Counted from the stretch's first letter, positions 46,443 through 57,927 are shown. The stretch is DNA of 64,000 nt from Pegoplata infirma (GCA_963921195.1 OY992536.1:319441038-319505037), one strand, 5' to 3'. Translations and numbers: made by a program. Notes: a model not told the origin generated them from the sequence alone.

Positions 46443-48203
46443 ATGGTCAACCCAGTTCCCCCTTCGAGATCTTCAAGCCGAATTGCTGCCAGATACAATT
46501 CTCAGAATAATATTACTATACCTACAAATAATACTGACCCAACTACCAACAATAATCACCCTTTAGATACAGGTCCTAGTACTTCTAGCAATACAAATAA
46601 CCCTGCAGGTAATAGATTAAATATTTCCAATAATAATCAACCATTAGATACAGGGCTTAATACATCTAGAAATACAAATAACCCTGTAGTTAATAGAGGT
46701 AACATTTCTAATAACACAACAGATTCAATATCACCACAATCTAGTTCAAATTTAAACGGTACGGTTTTACAAACAAATCAGGTGACTCCACTTTTGTCCA
46801 TAAGATTCCCTCAAGGTTTTGGCCCACAGACGACTTCTTCACCTGAGACCCATAGTACTATCCCTTCACCTGAATACAGTAGTCTGACGGCCAGGGAAAT
46901 AAGAAGGTTACATTCCATAATGTCTAGGCCAAATCAAAGATTACCTACGTTGAGCGAACAGGTTAATCCTGAAATGGCGATAAACGGTGACGGTTTGAGT
47001 TTGCGAGACTACGTGGGTGCATCTGTGGGTGCAGCGCAAGCTAATATTATGAGAAATTTGGAACAGAATTTGCAGGTTATGATTCCGCGACTGGTTAGAG
47101 AATCTCTCAGGTCGGACAGAAACACCTCAGATGAAAATAATCACGACAATACTTTTGCATCTCAAAGAAATAATAGACCCCAACAACAACATAATTTTCA
47201 GCAACCAAATGAGTATCTAAATCAGTTTTATTATCAAAATCAGTTTCCAAACCAAAATCAATATCAAAATCAATACCAAAATCAATATGAACATCAATAC
47301 CCATATCCTCAGGGATACTATCAGCCACCGGGAGAGCCACCTATCAACCCGAACTATTTGCCCATTCAAATGGCGAAGTGGGACATCAAATACGACGGCA
47401 ACAACAAAAAACTAAACATAGAAATGTTTATTTTCAGAGCAAAAGCATCTAGAATAGATAATGGTTGTCCTTGGGACGTATTTATGAAGGGATTTCACCA
47501 CCTAATGACGGGAAGAGCGAATGATTGGTTTTGGGAATTCCGTTATCAAAACCCGATAAGCGGATGGGATCATCTCGAATATCATTTAAGAAAAAAATTC
47601 AGAAACTTCGACAGTGATGTCGAAATCCAAAGGCAAATTACCGACAGAATACAACAACAATCCGAATCATCAGAAGACTTTGTTACCGAAATGGTTAGAC
47701 TTCGGAATCAGATGAAGGTTAAAACGCTCGAACATGAATTCGTAGAAGGAGTAGTTCTTAACCTCAAAGATCCCTTGTTCAACTTAGTTCACGCAAAGAA
47801 TCCAGGTACGATTGATGAGCTTGTAGAAGAATGTAGGAGACAAGAGCGTAATGTTAAAAGCCGTAGCTCTCATCGTAATTCAGCTCCACACTATAAACGA
47901 GTGATAAATGAGCTACAATATGATGAATGCCCACAAGAAGGCTACGAATACCATGTTGAAGCAATGAAACAAACACCTAAACCAGCAAATAAGCCAAATA
48001 AACTAATTTGCTGGAACTGCAAAAAGCCTGGACATACATTTATAGAATGCACAGAAGAACGGCGCGAAAAGGATAACCCGTTCTGTTACACATGTGGGTT
48101 CGATGGCGTAATTTCCCCTAACTGTCCTAGATGTCAGGGAAACAGCCCAAAGAACATGCCGAGAACTGGGACCACATGTTCGATAGCCAGCCAAACCCAG
48201 TGA
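46443..48203 (+). CDS. gag: Gag polyprotein of the LTR retrotransposon
   Basis: 586 aa. Residues 1-130 are Asn/Thr/Ser-rich; about 240-300 are Gln/Asn/Tyr-rich (NQYQNQYQNQY type), prion-like in composition. About 310-465 fit the retrotransposon gag/capsid domain (core with MTGRANDWFW and a W-D-H-L-E-Y-H-L-R-K-K-F stretch). One CCHC zinc knuckle at 523-536 (CWNCKKPGHTFIEC) is followed by a C-X2-C-X9-C-X2-C cluster at 548-564, where Val takes the His place of a second knuckle. It builds the virus-like particle and binds the RNA. The start is the first ATG in the frame after the leader. The last 73 nt overlap pol. Confidence 0.93.
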   Translation: MVNPVPPSRSSSRIAARYNSQNNITIPTNNTDPTTNNNHPLDTGPSTSSNTNNPAGNRLNISNNNQPLDTGLNTSRNTNNPVVNRGNISNNTTDSISPQSSSNLNGTVLQTNQVTPLLSIRFPQGFGPQTTSSPETHSTIPSPEYSSLTAREIRRLHSIMSRPNQRLPTLSEQVNPEMAINGDGLSLRDYVGASVGAAQANIMRNLEQNLQVMIPRLVRESLRSDRNTSDENNHDNTFASQRNNRPQQQHNFQQPNEYLNQFYYQNQFPNQNQYQNQYQNQYEHQYPYPQGYYQPPGEPPINPNYLPIQMAKWDIKYDGNNKKLNIEMFIFRAKASRIDNGCPWDVFMKGFHHLMTGRANDWFWEFRYQNPISGWDHLEYHLRKKFRNFDSDVEIQRQITDRIQQQSESSEDFVTEMVRLRNQMKVKTLEHEFVEGVVLNLKDPLFNLVHAKNPGTIDELVEECRRQERNVKSRSSHRNSAPHYKRVINELQYDECPQEGYEYHVEAMKQTPKPANKPNKLICWNCKKPGHTFIECTEERREKDNPFCYTCGFDGVISPNCPRCQGNSPKNMPRTGTTCSIASQTQ

Positions 48204-51200
48204 AGAAAATAGATGAAAGCCCCAAAGACATTGACGAAAATTTGATAAATAATGACTCAGACGTTACAGATTATATTAGAAATTTTGAAATAGAAAAACC
48301 AACTTCACAACAACCTAAGTATCAAGAAAATATTGAAAATAATTTTTCTTACAAAACCTTAAAACAAAATGACAAAATTTTTGAAAGAGGACCATTAGGT
48401 ACACACCAACATGACCTTTTAAACTCCTACGTCATAAATTCAGACCAGAAAATTGAAAATAATAAAAATCCTTTTTATAATTTAGATAAAAATAAGCCAT
48501 ACACAGAAGCTAGCACTAATGTTCATAGCGGTAACCCTTTTAAAAATAAAATTTTTTCTTTACCTAAGAAAAAGGCAGAAAATAAAAAAACTAAAACCCA
48601 CAGCTGTTACAATACAGGTATACAAATTACAGATTTAGGTGACTCAATTTTTAAGAATCCGAAAAAAATTTCTTTTTCAAAAATTTACGAAAATTTGCAA
48701 AACAACCGTAAAGTAAAACCAAATGAAAATTTACCTCAAAATTCTACTAGGATCCACTGTCCGTCCGATTCTAAACAAAACCAATCTACTACCTATCAGA
48801 TTCAAAACAACAATAATCCAAAAATTTTACAGGACACTACAGTGAAACCACTAAAAGTTGAACTAAACCCACAACAAAACAAATATGAAATTTTCGATAA
48901 TAACAAAAATCAAGATAAATTCGTAAAAGAAAGAAAACTAAAAGAAATTATTCCCTATGAAAAAAGATTAGAAATATACAACAGAAAAAGAGAAAAAATT
49001 TTCCAAGAATTCGATCCCAACCTAAATCGAAATACAGTGAAAGGTAGAAAAGGTTACATAAGAAGGAAAGATGAACGAAAAAACATTGCTGCAGCACTTA
49101 TAAATACTGAACATGACATAAGACCGTACATGGACGTAAAATTAAACGGGATAGACTTTAGAGGGTTAATGGACAGTGGTGCCTCTATTAGCTGTCTTGG
49201 TAGGGATTGCTTAGAAAATATTAGAAAAATGAAAGCGACCATAATAGATTACAAATCAACAATAAAGACTGCAGATGGTAACGACCACCTTATTATAGGT
49301 AAAGTAAAACTTTTTGTTCAGTGTGGTAACAAATCACAGCACATGCTATTTTATTTGGTACCTAAATTACAGCAAGATCTAATCTTAGGGTATGATATGT
49401 GGCAACGTTTAGGTATAAAAATTTGCATAGGAAATAGTTATATAAATGAACTCGAAATTACAGATACTAATGATAGTAAAGTACATACATTAACGCCAGA
49501 ACAGACCGCAGTTTTAGAGAACATTAAGTTGTCATTTCGATGTTACACAAAACATGGTCTTGGCAAAACAAATTTAGAAAAACATGTCATCGAAACAGGG
49601 GATGCGACTCCTAAAAAGATGAGGTACTTTCCGGTTAGTCCCGCGGTACAAAAATTAATTTATGACGAGTTAGACCGAATGCTATCACTTGACGTTATTG
49701 AAATAGCCAAAGATGCGGAGTGGAACAACAGGACCACATTGGTTATTAAACCTGGTAAAAATCGATTGTGCCTCGATGCACGTGAGTTAAATAAAGTCAC
49801 AAAGAAGGACGCCTACCCGCTCCCAAATATAGACGGACTACTCGCAAGGCTTGGGGACACACACTTCATCTCGGCAATCGACTTAAAAGACGCCTTCTGG
49901 CAAATTCCTCTGGAGGAATCGAGCCGGCCAAAGACAGCGTTTACAGTCCAAGGGAGACCCCATTACCAATTTAAGGTAATGCCCTTTGGACTGTGCAACG
50001 CTGCCCAGCGTCTTTGTCGCATGATGGACAAGGTGATTCCTCCAGAGTTAAAAGACCGCATATTCGTATATTTAGATGATCTGTTAGTGGTGTCCCCAAG
50101 TTTTGAAACTCACATGGACATGCTAAAAATAGTGGGAGAAAAATTAACGGCTGCCGGACTCACCATAAACATGGAAAAGTCCAAGTTCTGTTACAAAGAA
50201 CTTAAATATCTTGGATACCTAGTTGGTGGCGGCAAGTTAAAGCCCGACAGTAGTAAAGTTGATGCAATCATTAATATTAAGCCCCCTAAAACTACCCGTG
50301 ATGTTAGAAAATTTCTAGGAACCGTCGGCTGGTACCGTAGGTTTATCTCGGACTTTTCTACGCTCACTGCCCCCCTTACAGATACATTAAAAAAGTCTTC
50401 AAAATTTATATTCACACCCGAAGCCATGAAAGCATTTGAAGAATTAAAGCTTCGCTTGGTTACAAGCCCAGTCCTAACAAGTCCGGATTTTGAGCGGCCT
50501 TTTTTCGTCCAGTGCGACGCCTCGAACGTAGGAATCGGTGCCGTACTATTCCAACGAGACGATGATGGAGGCGAGCACCCGATTGAATATTTTTCACGAA
50601 AACTAAATACGGCCCAGAAAAATTATTCAACGACGGAAAAAGAATGCTTAGCGGTAGTATTGGCTATAGAAAAATTCCGCCAATACATAGAACTGATGGA
50701 GTTCTCTGTAATCACTGACCATTCTAGCCTCCAATGGTTAATGCGACAACAAGATCTAAATGGACGTCTGGCTCGGTGGAGTTTAAAGTTGCAAGGCTAT
50801 AAATTTTCCATCGAGCACAGAAAAGGTACCAAAAACGTGGTCCCAGATATGTTGTCGAGGCTAGACATGGAGGAGATTACAGAGGAACCTCCTAGTATTG
50901 TAAATTTCAACTCGGTAGAATTTAAAAATGAAAAGTATTTGTCCCTTGTCGATACAATCGAACAAAATCAAGGCAAATTGCCAGATTTAAAAACACGTGA
51001 AGGGGTAGTGTATAAAAGGGTAACTTTTAACGATGACGACATTACAAGTGAAGATGACTGTTGGAAGGTATGGCTACCTGAAGGCCTAACAAATGAGGTC
51101 ATAAAAAAATCCCACGAAAATAATACAACACACGGAGGTACTACAAAAACTTTGTACAACATAAGGGAATATTTTTACTGGCCAGGTATGGCCAAACAAA

Positions 51201-52138
51201 TTAAAAATTTTATAAAAGAGTGTAATGTATGCAAAGAGACAAAACACCCCAAACAAACTCTTAGAGCACCCATGGGACAAGAGGTGGTGACTCAACGACC
51301 CTTTCAAAAGATATACGTAGATTTTCTCGGACCTTATCCGCGTACAAAATCAGGTAACACCTTTATCTTTATTGTACTTGACCACAAAACAAAATTTGTT
51401 TTGCTTAAGGCCATGAACAAAGCGACTACCAAACTGGTAAATAAGTTTTTATTAGATGAAGTTTTTTATAAATTTGGAGTGCCAGAAATTCTGCACTCAG
51501 ACAATGGAAGGCAATTTACTTCCGATTCTTTCCAAGATTTGCTCAAATTATTTGGAATACGTCACTTAAGGACAGCGATACACGCACCCCAGTCTAACGC
51601 GAGTGAACGAGTCAACCAGACTATACTAAGTAGTATACGAAGCTTCCTAAAGGCTGACCAATCGAGATGGGACGAAAATTTGTCCAAGATTGAATGTTCA
51701 CTTCGCACTACTGTCCACTCGTCTACTGGAGTGTCACCCTATTATGCTCTAACTGGGTACAAAATGATTACGCATGCACAAGCATACGATATATTAAAAA
51801 AAATCGGATCCCTTGAAGATGGAGAAATTGAAATTCTACCAAAAAGCGCTCAAATGCAAATTATCCATGAACAAATTAACGAAAAAATACACGAAGCGTA
51901 TGAAAGAAATGCTAGGTACTACAATAAACGCAGTAGAATTATTACCTATAAACCCGGACAGGAAGTATACCGTAAAAATTTTGTTCAAAGCAATTTTAAA
52001 AAAGGGATCAATGCTAAACTTTGTCACCCCTGGCTAAAATGCCGTATAAGAAGGGCAATTGGTAAATCTCAATATGAGGTTGAAAATTTAAAAGGCCAAC
52101 TTATCGGGGTAATCCACACACAACACCTCAAACAATAA
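48131..52138 (+). CDS. pol: Pol polyprotein: protease, reverse transcriptase, RNase H, integrase
   Basis: 1,335 codons in the -1 frame relative to gag; very likely made as a Gag-Pol fusion, since its first ATG follows directly on an in-frame stop. About 1-315 is a low-complexity Asn/Lys/Gln-rich extension with no known domain. Aspartic protease follows, with DSGAS at 348. RT spans about 495-700 with MPFGLCNA and YLDD at 647-650. RNase H begins near 790 (CDAS, Asp796). Integrase has an HHCC zinc region at about 993-1035 and catalytic D1064, D1124 and E1159 (NASERVN). The C-terminus (about 1270-1335) resembles a GPY/F-type module; no chromodomain is seen. All catalytic residues are present and there is no stop or frameshift, so the element may be active. 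Confidence 0.95.
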   Translation: MSGKQPKEHAENWDHMFDSQPNPVKKIDESPKDIDENLINNDSDVTDYIRNFEIEKPTSQQPKYQENIENNFSYKTLKQNDKIFERGPLGTHQHDLLNSYVINSDQKIENNKNPFYNLDKNKPYTEASTNVHSGNPFKNKIFSLPKKKAENKKTKTHSCYNTGIQITDLGDSIFKNPKKISFSKIYENLQNNRKVKPNENLPQNSTRIHCPSDSKQNQSTTYQIQNNNNPKILQDTTVKPLKVELNPQQNKYEIFDNNKNQDKFVKERKLKEIIPYEKRLEIYNRKREKIFQEFDPNLNRNTVKGRKGYIRRKDERKNIAAALINTEHDIRPYMDVKLNGIDFRGLMDSGASISCLGRDCLENIRKMKATIIDYKSTIKTADGNDHLIIGKVKLFVQCGNKSQHMLFYLVPKLQQDLILGYDMWQRLGIKICIGNSYINELEITDTNDSKVHTLTPEQTAVLENIKLSFRCYTKHGLGKTNLEKHVIETGDATPKKMRYFPVSPAVQKLIYDELDRMLSLDVIEIAKDAEWNNRTTLVIKPGKNRLCLDARELNKVTKKDAYPLPNIDGLLARLGDTHFISAIDLKDAFWQIPLEESSRPKTAFTVQGRPHYQFKVMPFGLCNAAQRLCRMMDKVIPPELKDRIFVYLDDLLVVSPSFETHMDMLKIVGEKLTAAGLTINMEKSKFCYKELKYLGYLVGGGKLKPDSSKVDAIINIKPPKTTRDVRKFLGTVGWYRRFISDFSTLTAPLTDTLKKSSKFIFTPEAMKAFEELKLRLVTSPVLTSPDFERPFFVQCDASNVGIGAVLFQRDDDGGEHPIEYFSRKLNTAQKNYSTTEKECLAVVLAIEKFRQYIELMEFSVITDHSSLQWLMRQQDLNGRLARWSLKLQGYKFSIEHRKGTKNVVPDMLSRLDMEEITEEPPSIVNFNSVEFKNEKYLSLVDTIEQNQGKLPDLKTREGVVYKRVTFNDDDITSEDDCWKVWLPEGLTNEVIKKSHENNTTHGGTTKTLYNIREYFYWPGMAKQIKNFIKECNVCKETKHPKQTLRAPMGQEVVTQRPFQKIYVDFLGPYPRTKSGNTFIFIVLDHKTKFVLLKAMNKATTKLVNKFLLDEVFYKFGVPEILHSDNGRQFTSDSFQDLLKLFGIRHLRTAIHAPQSNASERVNQTILSSIRSFLKADQSRWDENLSKIECSLRTTVHSSTGVSPYYALTGYKMITHAQAYDILKKIGSLEDGEIEILPKSAQMQIIHEQINEKIHEAYERNARYYNKRSRIITYKPGQEVYRKNFVQSNFKKGINAKLCHPWLKCRIRRAIGKSQYEVENLKGQLIGVIHTQHLKQ
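48137..48201 (+). promoter_or_regulatory. Programmed -1 frameshift site with predicted H-type pseudoknot
   Basis: The heptamer G GGA AAC (48137-48143) is in register with gag. After 8 nt comes stem 1, GAACATG (48152-48158) with CATGTTC (48175-48181), 7 perfect pairs. The 16-nt loop contains ACTGGG (48165-48170), which pairs with CCCAGT (48196-48201), 6 perfect pairs, forming stem 2 across the gag stop codon. The pol frame opens only at 48131 (after TAG at 48128-48130), so a shift must occur in this 73-nt overlap. A -1 slip here enters pol at Q-P-K-E. Confidence 0.88.
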
Positions 52139-53922
52139 AATTACTTAAAAATCTAAAGTCAATTCTACCTTAAGCTAATCAAATTTACCACTCTTTTGTA
52201 GACACAATAACACTGCCAATTCACACCAATATACCAGCAACAGTAATTTTAAAACTCCACTATGCTATCAAAACTTCCTGAAAGAAAAAGAAAAACGTTA
52301 GAAAGACTATTTTAATATTTACCTAAAAAAAGAAAGAAAAAAAAAAACCATTAGTATTATAAAAGACAAAAAGAAACAAATTATTAACTTATCTTTTTTC
52401 TTTTCGAAAAATAAATCTTGAATTGATGGAGTTGAAATTAAGTATAATTAGCAATTTCAAAAAAAGTGCTACATTTTGCCTTTTTTTTCACGATTATATA
52501 ATATACAAAACAAACATTTTTTTTTAAATTCCAATTTGATCATTCAATCCGATTATTTTTGTACAGTGTAAATTTCACTGATTGTATCTACATCATCCAT
52601 AATTTTTGCGTTGAAAATTTTTTTTTGTCGCACCAATTTGAAGAAATCGTCTGATTTTTGGCAAATTTGTAGAAATCAAATGTACAGAAGAAATGTACAA
52701 AATCCGTTTTGTTTTTATGCCCATTGGTATATCTTGTTTTTTTTTACTCATAGCTGGTTGAAGCTGACACTAGCTATTTGAATTCAAAATTTACTTTTTC
52801 CCTTTTTTTTGCTCTTATGTAAAACCATTTCTCATGCAATTGTGCGACCACCTTTACCTGAAACGAAATTGAATAACAAAAAAAAAAAACATTAGAAAAA
52901 CTACCAAAATAAAAGTACCTGAAATGAAAACAAAAAGCATTAGTAAAATACAGATGAAAGAATCTCATTAACATGTACTTATCTTTTTTACAACAGGCAA
53001 GTAGTGAAAAAAGGGTATACAAATAACAATCCCATAATTTCCAAGTAAATATCGACACACAAACTGCAACGTGAATCTTTTTGGCATGTAAACGCAGGTA
53101 TATAAAACATCTCTATTCATATAGCCTTTTTGTTTACATACAAAAACCTTTTTTTTCTTTGTTTATGACACACACGTGTCATATTGATGAAATGTTTTAG
53201 GTCTTCCTTTCAAAGACAACCCCTTTTTTTTTGAGTAACCAAATGGTCAAATGTTTGCTTCCTCTTTTTGTTGTTTCTTTTCACATATTTTTATATTTTT
53301 TTGTTGAATAACGTAAGCACTACGTCTGCATATACATCACCATCATCTAGGTAGACCGTACCCATAAGAAGACAAGTGTCCTTTCATTTACGTAGAAAAA
53401 TGTATGCCAAATTTTATGGTGGTCTTGTTTTTTTTGAGTTGTGCGAAACCTAAACACTTGCGCTGTCTATTGTGGTGTGTTGAAAAAAGTATAAAAAAAA
53501 AACAACCACGCTGATTTTGTAGATGTTGTGACTGCCTGAAATGAAAAAAAAAATGTTTGCTTATTAATAATATCCACAACAAATGTTGTATTTTTTTTTA
53601 GATCATATTGGTACGTCATTGAACATCTTTTTATATTCCGCTGGGAGAATCATCAGCATATTAAAAGGAACAATTTTTACTTACTCCGAATTACAATGAA
53701 AAATTACCACCAAGTATACTTTCCAATTAAGAACTTGTATCTTGAATTTTAGAATCCATCAGCCACTTGAATGTATCTAGAATGAATGTAATGTTTACAT
53801 TTTGTCAGATTGTTTATATTCTTTTTGTTATTGTCAAGGTCATTCGCAACTTACCATTTGTTTTTTTTTCTTCGTTTTCCCAACTCTTTATGTTGCACAG
53901 GCTACACAGAAAGAGCTGGCTT
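52139..53922 (+). other. Non-coding 3' region of the LTR element
   Basis: 1.8 kb between pol and the 3' LTR where some Gypsy lineages carry env. No frame with signal peptide, furin site or transmembrane segments in either strand is convincing. Several ACCTGAAA(T/C)GAAA motifs recur (52269, 52857, 52918, 53533). A short purine run AGAAAGAG (53908-53915) ends 7 nt before the LTR and is a weak polypurine-tract candidate. Confidence 0.7.
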
Positions 53923-56900
53923 TGTGACGAGCGCGGATTTACAGATTTAATTATTTGTAAAAATCACCTTTTAACTTGGTTTAATTATAAATTTTAACAC
54001 ATTTTATATGCGGCTGTGTGGCCATTGTTTTTGTTTGGGTTGTCAAAAAAGAAAAGAAAAAATGAATAAAATCGTTCATTCACAATAATCTTTTTGACAG
54101 TTGACACCATCCAACAATTAAGGCAGTGATGCCAGATATATAAATTTGACAAAAACAGGGATGTTATTGGAATGTATTTACAAGTGTTGGTTTTTTTGGC
54201 GCTTATGTAAAGAATTGACCAATCACAAGACTCGTATACGTGTGTCAAATGCGTGGTCAGATTAAGATTAGACATGCTAAGCTTAATCAATTACAAACGC
54301 GCAAGCATATAGTAAAGAAGTAACTTCACGCATTACTAGATTGTCAGTTGTTAAAACAAAAAAAAAAAAAAGAGAGAAAGAAGTACAGTAGTTGACTTCA
54401 TATTTAATAAAAAAAAAAAATTTTTTTTGTAAAAATCATTTAAAGTCAATAAATAAATATATTTTTTGATAAACTCAATATAACCAATATTTGACGAAAA
54501 AGCAAAAAGGGTAAGAATAAAATTTTAATTCAAAAAAAAAAAAGTTAATAAATGGTGCAAAAAGCAAAACTCGTGTTGAACCTTAAAGAGTAATTATTTT
54601 TTTTGCATTCGACTCAAAATTAAAATCAAAATTATCTTTAATAAATTTTTTTTTGAACCAAAATCCAATAAGTTTGATGTTTTCACAATAAGTTATATTC
54701 TTACATATTAAAAGATTTCTAAAACCCTATTAAAACAAAATAACACCCTACATAATGAGCCCGGTGAGAATTGAGTGCATGTCAATTTTTTTTACCGATA
54801 AAATGGCCGAAAGCTAAAACGTTTTGCAAATTAAGAATCAATTTTTTTGTCGTAGAAGTGTTTTACAGCCATAAATTAACATTTTATATAATGAAATTTT
54901 TGTTGTAAAATACTAATTTTCTTAAAAGGGAAATAAAAAAAATGAATTAATTAATACGCTCTTTAAGGTTCTGGCGTTGTTAAATATAGAAGTTGCGCAT
55001 AGTTAATTACAATAAAAAGACTTATGGTATCATTTTCAATATCAAATCAATAGGGTATTACGGCGACAGCGAATTTGCGCCAGTAAAATCTGCACGGTGT
55101 CAATTAGATTGGACCAGCGAGGGTTTGATGTAGAAAAAGTTAAATCTACCACAATAACAGGATCCACATATTACAGGCAACAACCCGTGGTAAATGCAAT
55201 ACGCAACCCTAAAGTGGTAGATTATCGCTATTCACCTGGCTACAAAATTATCGGTCCAGTGGTACCAAATTTGTCCGCGAGGCGTTAGCAGTGACAACAC
55301 CCCTTTTTGCTTCAATAACCCCATTTTTTGGAAAATAAGGTAACCAAATCAATATATAAAATCGAAAAAAAAGCTATAACGGAAACGTGTTTTTTTGCTG
55401 AAACTAACCGTTATATTTGTCTGTCCGATTTGACCTCTAAGCGAACAACGGGACTGAAAGTCAAAGTTATCTTCAAGGTTAAGTCAAGGTTGACAACCAA
55501 GGTTGACAACCAAGGTTATCAAAAAAAAAAAAAAATTTTAACAATTTCGAATAACATCATTATCATTTGTAAACAATTTGTACTTTCAAATCTAACTAAG
55601 TGTTAATTGTAGTTATATGTCCAAAAGAAAATTTTGTTAAAATATTGTTTTTCAAAGAGAATTTTGATTCTTTAAGAATTTTCATACTTATATATAATTT
55701 AAATTTTTTTTTTTGAAATAAGTCAAAATATGAAATTTGATCCCAATATTATAATTTAAAGTTAATTTTTTTATTATACATAACCTCAAAATCAAATTTC
55801 ATATAGGCAGTAAAATTTTTGTTAAATAATTAAATTCTAAAAAAAAAGAAGAAAATATTTGCATGTATGAAAATAGAAAGAAGAAAAATTGAATTAACAA
55901 ATATTAGTAATTTTGTCGATAAACCCGATTAGTAAAAAATTTTATAACCTAAAAAAAAATTTTATAGCCTAAAAAAAAAATAATGATATAACCTAAAAAT
56001 AAATAAAATTTCTATACGTAAATAAAATTCCTGAAAACTATGAAAATAAAGATATATAAAATTTATAAAATTACTAACCTATAAAAAAATAAAATTTAGA
56101 AAATTTCTAACCTATAAAATAATAAAATTTATAAAATTCCTAACCTATAAATAAATAAAATTTATAAAATTTCTAACCTATAAAATAATAAAATTTATAA
56201 AATTCCTAACCTATAAATAAATAAAATTTATAAAATTCCTAACCTATAAATAAATAAAATTGAGAAATGTCTAATCTATACATAAAATTAATAAAATTTT
56301 CTATCATATAAATAAGAAAAATTTTATAAAATTTTCTAACCTAAAAATTTTCTAAAATAAATAATCTTTCATAAATAAAACAAAAAAATTATAAATTAAC
56401 TAAAACCGGTCGTAAAATAAATAACAGGAAAATAATAAATAAAAAAATTATAAATTTTTCATACAAAACAAAAATAAAATGTTTAAAGTATAAAAAAAAA
56501 ATGCTAAAATAAATAATAACAAAAATAATTAAAAATATACTAACCATAAGAATTATTATTATTATTATTACTCATATCTTTTCTTACTCGTTATATTATG
56601 TTTATTTAAAATTTGTTTATTTTTTTATTAATATTTAAATAAATGTATAATTTTTATATTTAAAAAAATGGAAATAATCATGTGTTAGTTGCGTTATTTA
56701 AATTGGTTGAAATGTAGCGAAACATAAAAGGTTGGTAAGTTTTGTTAGGGGTACTTTTCTTCTTATAAAGTTTTATTGCAGGCACTAAGGTACCATGGAT
56801 GACTGAAAAAGTCATATGGGGAGGGCTACCTGCGTGGATATATTCATCTACATCCACTTAGAGAAATTTGAATCCTAAAATAGTCAAAATTAAAGTCTGT

Positions 56901-57154
56901 AGAAGTTTTTGTCTGTCTGTCTATTTTCATTTCCGGTTCAAAATTTTAGTTTCCGTTTAGTTATTTTGATTTTGCTATCACATCCGCTTTGTTAGTTTTT
57001 CAGTTACATTTTGTTATTTTTGAATATGTTTATTGGCACGATTTCAAATTAAATGTGCAACCTTATGTGGAAAAAGAATCCTCCCATTCCGGCGAGCTGA
57101 GCCGCAGCAACACCCTCGTGCCATTCCACATCACCACAAACAAGGTTTGTCACA
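53923..57154 (+). repeat. 3' LTR
   Basis: Same length as the 5' LTR and nearly identical (two substitutions seen). Ends GTCACA, followed by the ACCC target duplication. Confidence 0.95.
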
Positions 57155-57158
57155 ACCC

Positions 57159-57927
57159 CTCAGTTGCAATTGGGTCTAGTTGACAACATTTTTAAGCGAA
57201 ACTGTTTGAATTCTTAATGTTTTTTATTCCAAACAAACATAACTTAATTAAAAATATGTACAAGTTATAAACTTTTTGCTTATGGTGTTTTCTTTTCTGG
57301 CAAAAAATGTGCCTTTTTTTTTGCATTTCGCCCCAAAATTTATGTTTTTGTGTTCTTTTCTAAAAAAATGTCAACCCTTATAAAGAATATCGTGTTATTT
57401 TCTAAAAATGTTTGCCCTATAAAGTGCAAAAAAGTTGAACTTTTTACCCCGTAAAAAATCACGGGGTTGAAATTACCTCATACAACAGCTGACTTTTTCT
57501 GTGTTGTTTTCTCAATACAGCTGTTAAAAAAATACAGGGCAGAGTATTGAGGTATGTTGTGTTTTATTCCAGTCAAATAAAATGCAATTTTTTGAAGGTG
57601 TGAGTTAAACATATTAAAAATGTATACCCTAAAAAGGCAAACATTTTTTTTTTTTCAGAAAAGAAAACACTAATGTGCAGTTCACACCAGTGGGTGTTCA
57701 ATTGATTGGATTCCATTTTTGTTTGCGCCAATCGTGCCGTGCTTGCTCTGTTCAGACTATTAACCGGACTAAAAGAAACGTTTAATTTGATGTCGAAATC
57801 TCTAAATTGGCAACATTGAATACTCGCTGAAAAATCTAGCGAGTAGAAAAATATAAACACTGGTGCCAACTACTCATTATGAAATACCGCTAAATTCAAA
57901 TTCAAAAAAAGAAAAACCGCTTAATTT
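57159..57927. other. Non-coding flank 3' of the LTR element
   Basis: It contains an inverted-repeat element at 57293-57672, with GTGTTTTCTTTTCTG at the left and CAGAAAAGAAAACAC at the right (TIR about 15 bp; duplication not resolved). No gene. Confidence 0.5.

Larger units (their letters stand above)
41516..57154 (+). mobile_element. Complete Ty3/Gypsy LTR retrotransposon, 15.6 kb
   Basis: Two 3,232-bp LTRs (41516-44747, 53923-57154) start TGTGAC and end GTCACA. The element is flanked by a 4-bp duplication ACCC (41512-41515, 57155-57158). The order is LTR, primer-binding site, 1.7-kb leader with three hairpin repeats, gag (46443-48203), pol in the -1 frame (48131-52138, protease-RT-RNase H-integrase), 1.8 kb without ORF, LTR. 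Integrase downstream of RT makes it Ty3/Gypsy, not Copia. The long LTRs and tRNA-Lys primer suggest the Osvaldo/Ulysses branch (inference). Intact ORFs and almost identical LTRs imply a very recent insertion that may still be able to move. Confidence 0.95.

Noticed and set aside
48131..52138. BEL/Pao or Copia classification of the LTR element
   Set aside because: Order is protease-RT-RNase H-integrase, which excludes Copia; the YLDD RT, the tRNA-Lys primer and the 4-bp duplication fit Gypsy better than BEL/Pao.
52774..53058. Minus frame in the env slot of the LTR element
   Set aside because: Hydrophobic only through poly-T content; no signal peptide, cysteine pattern or envelope motif.
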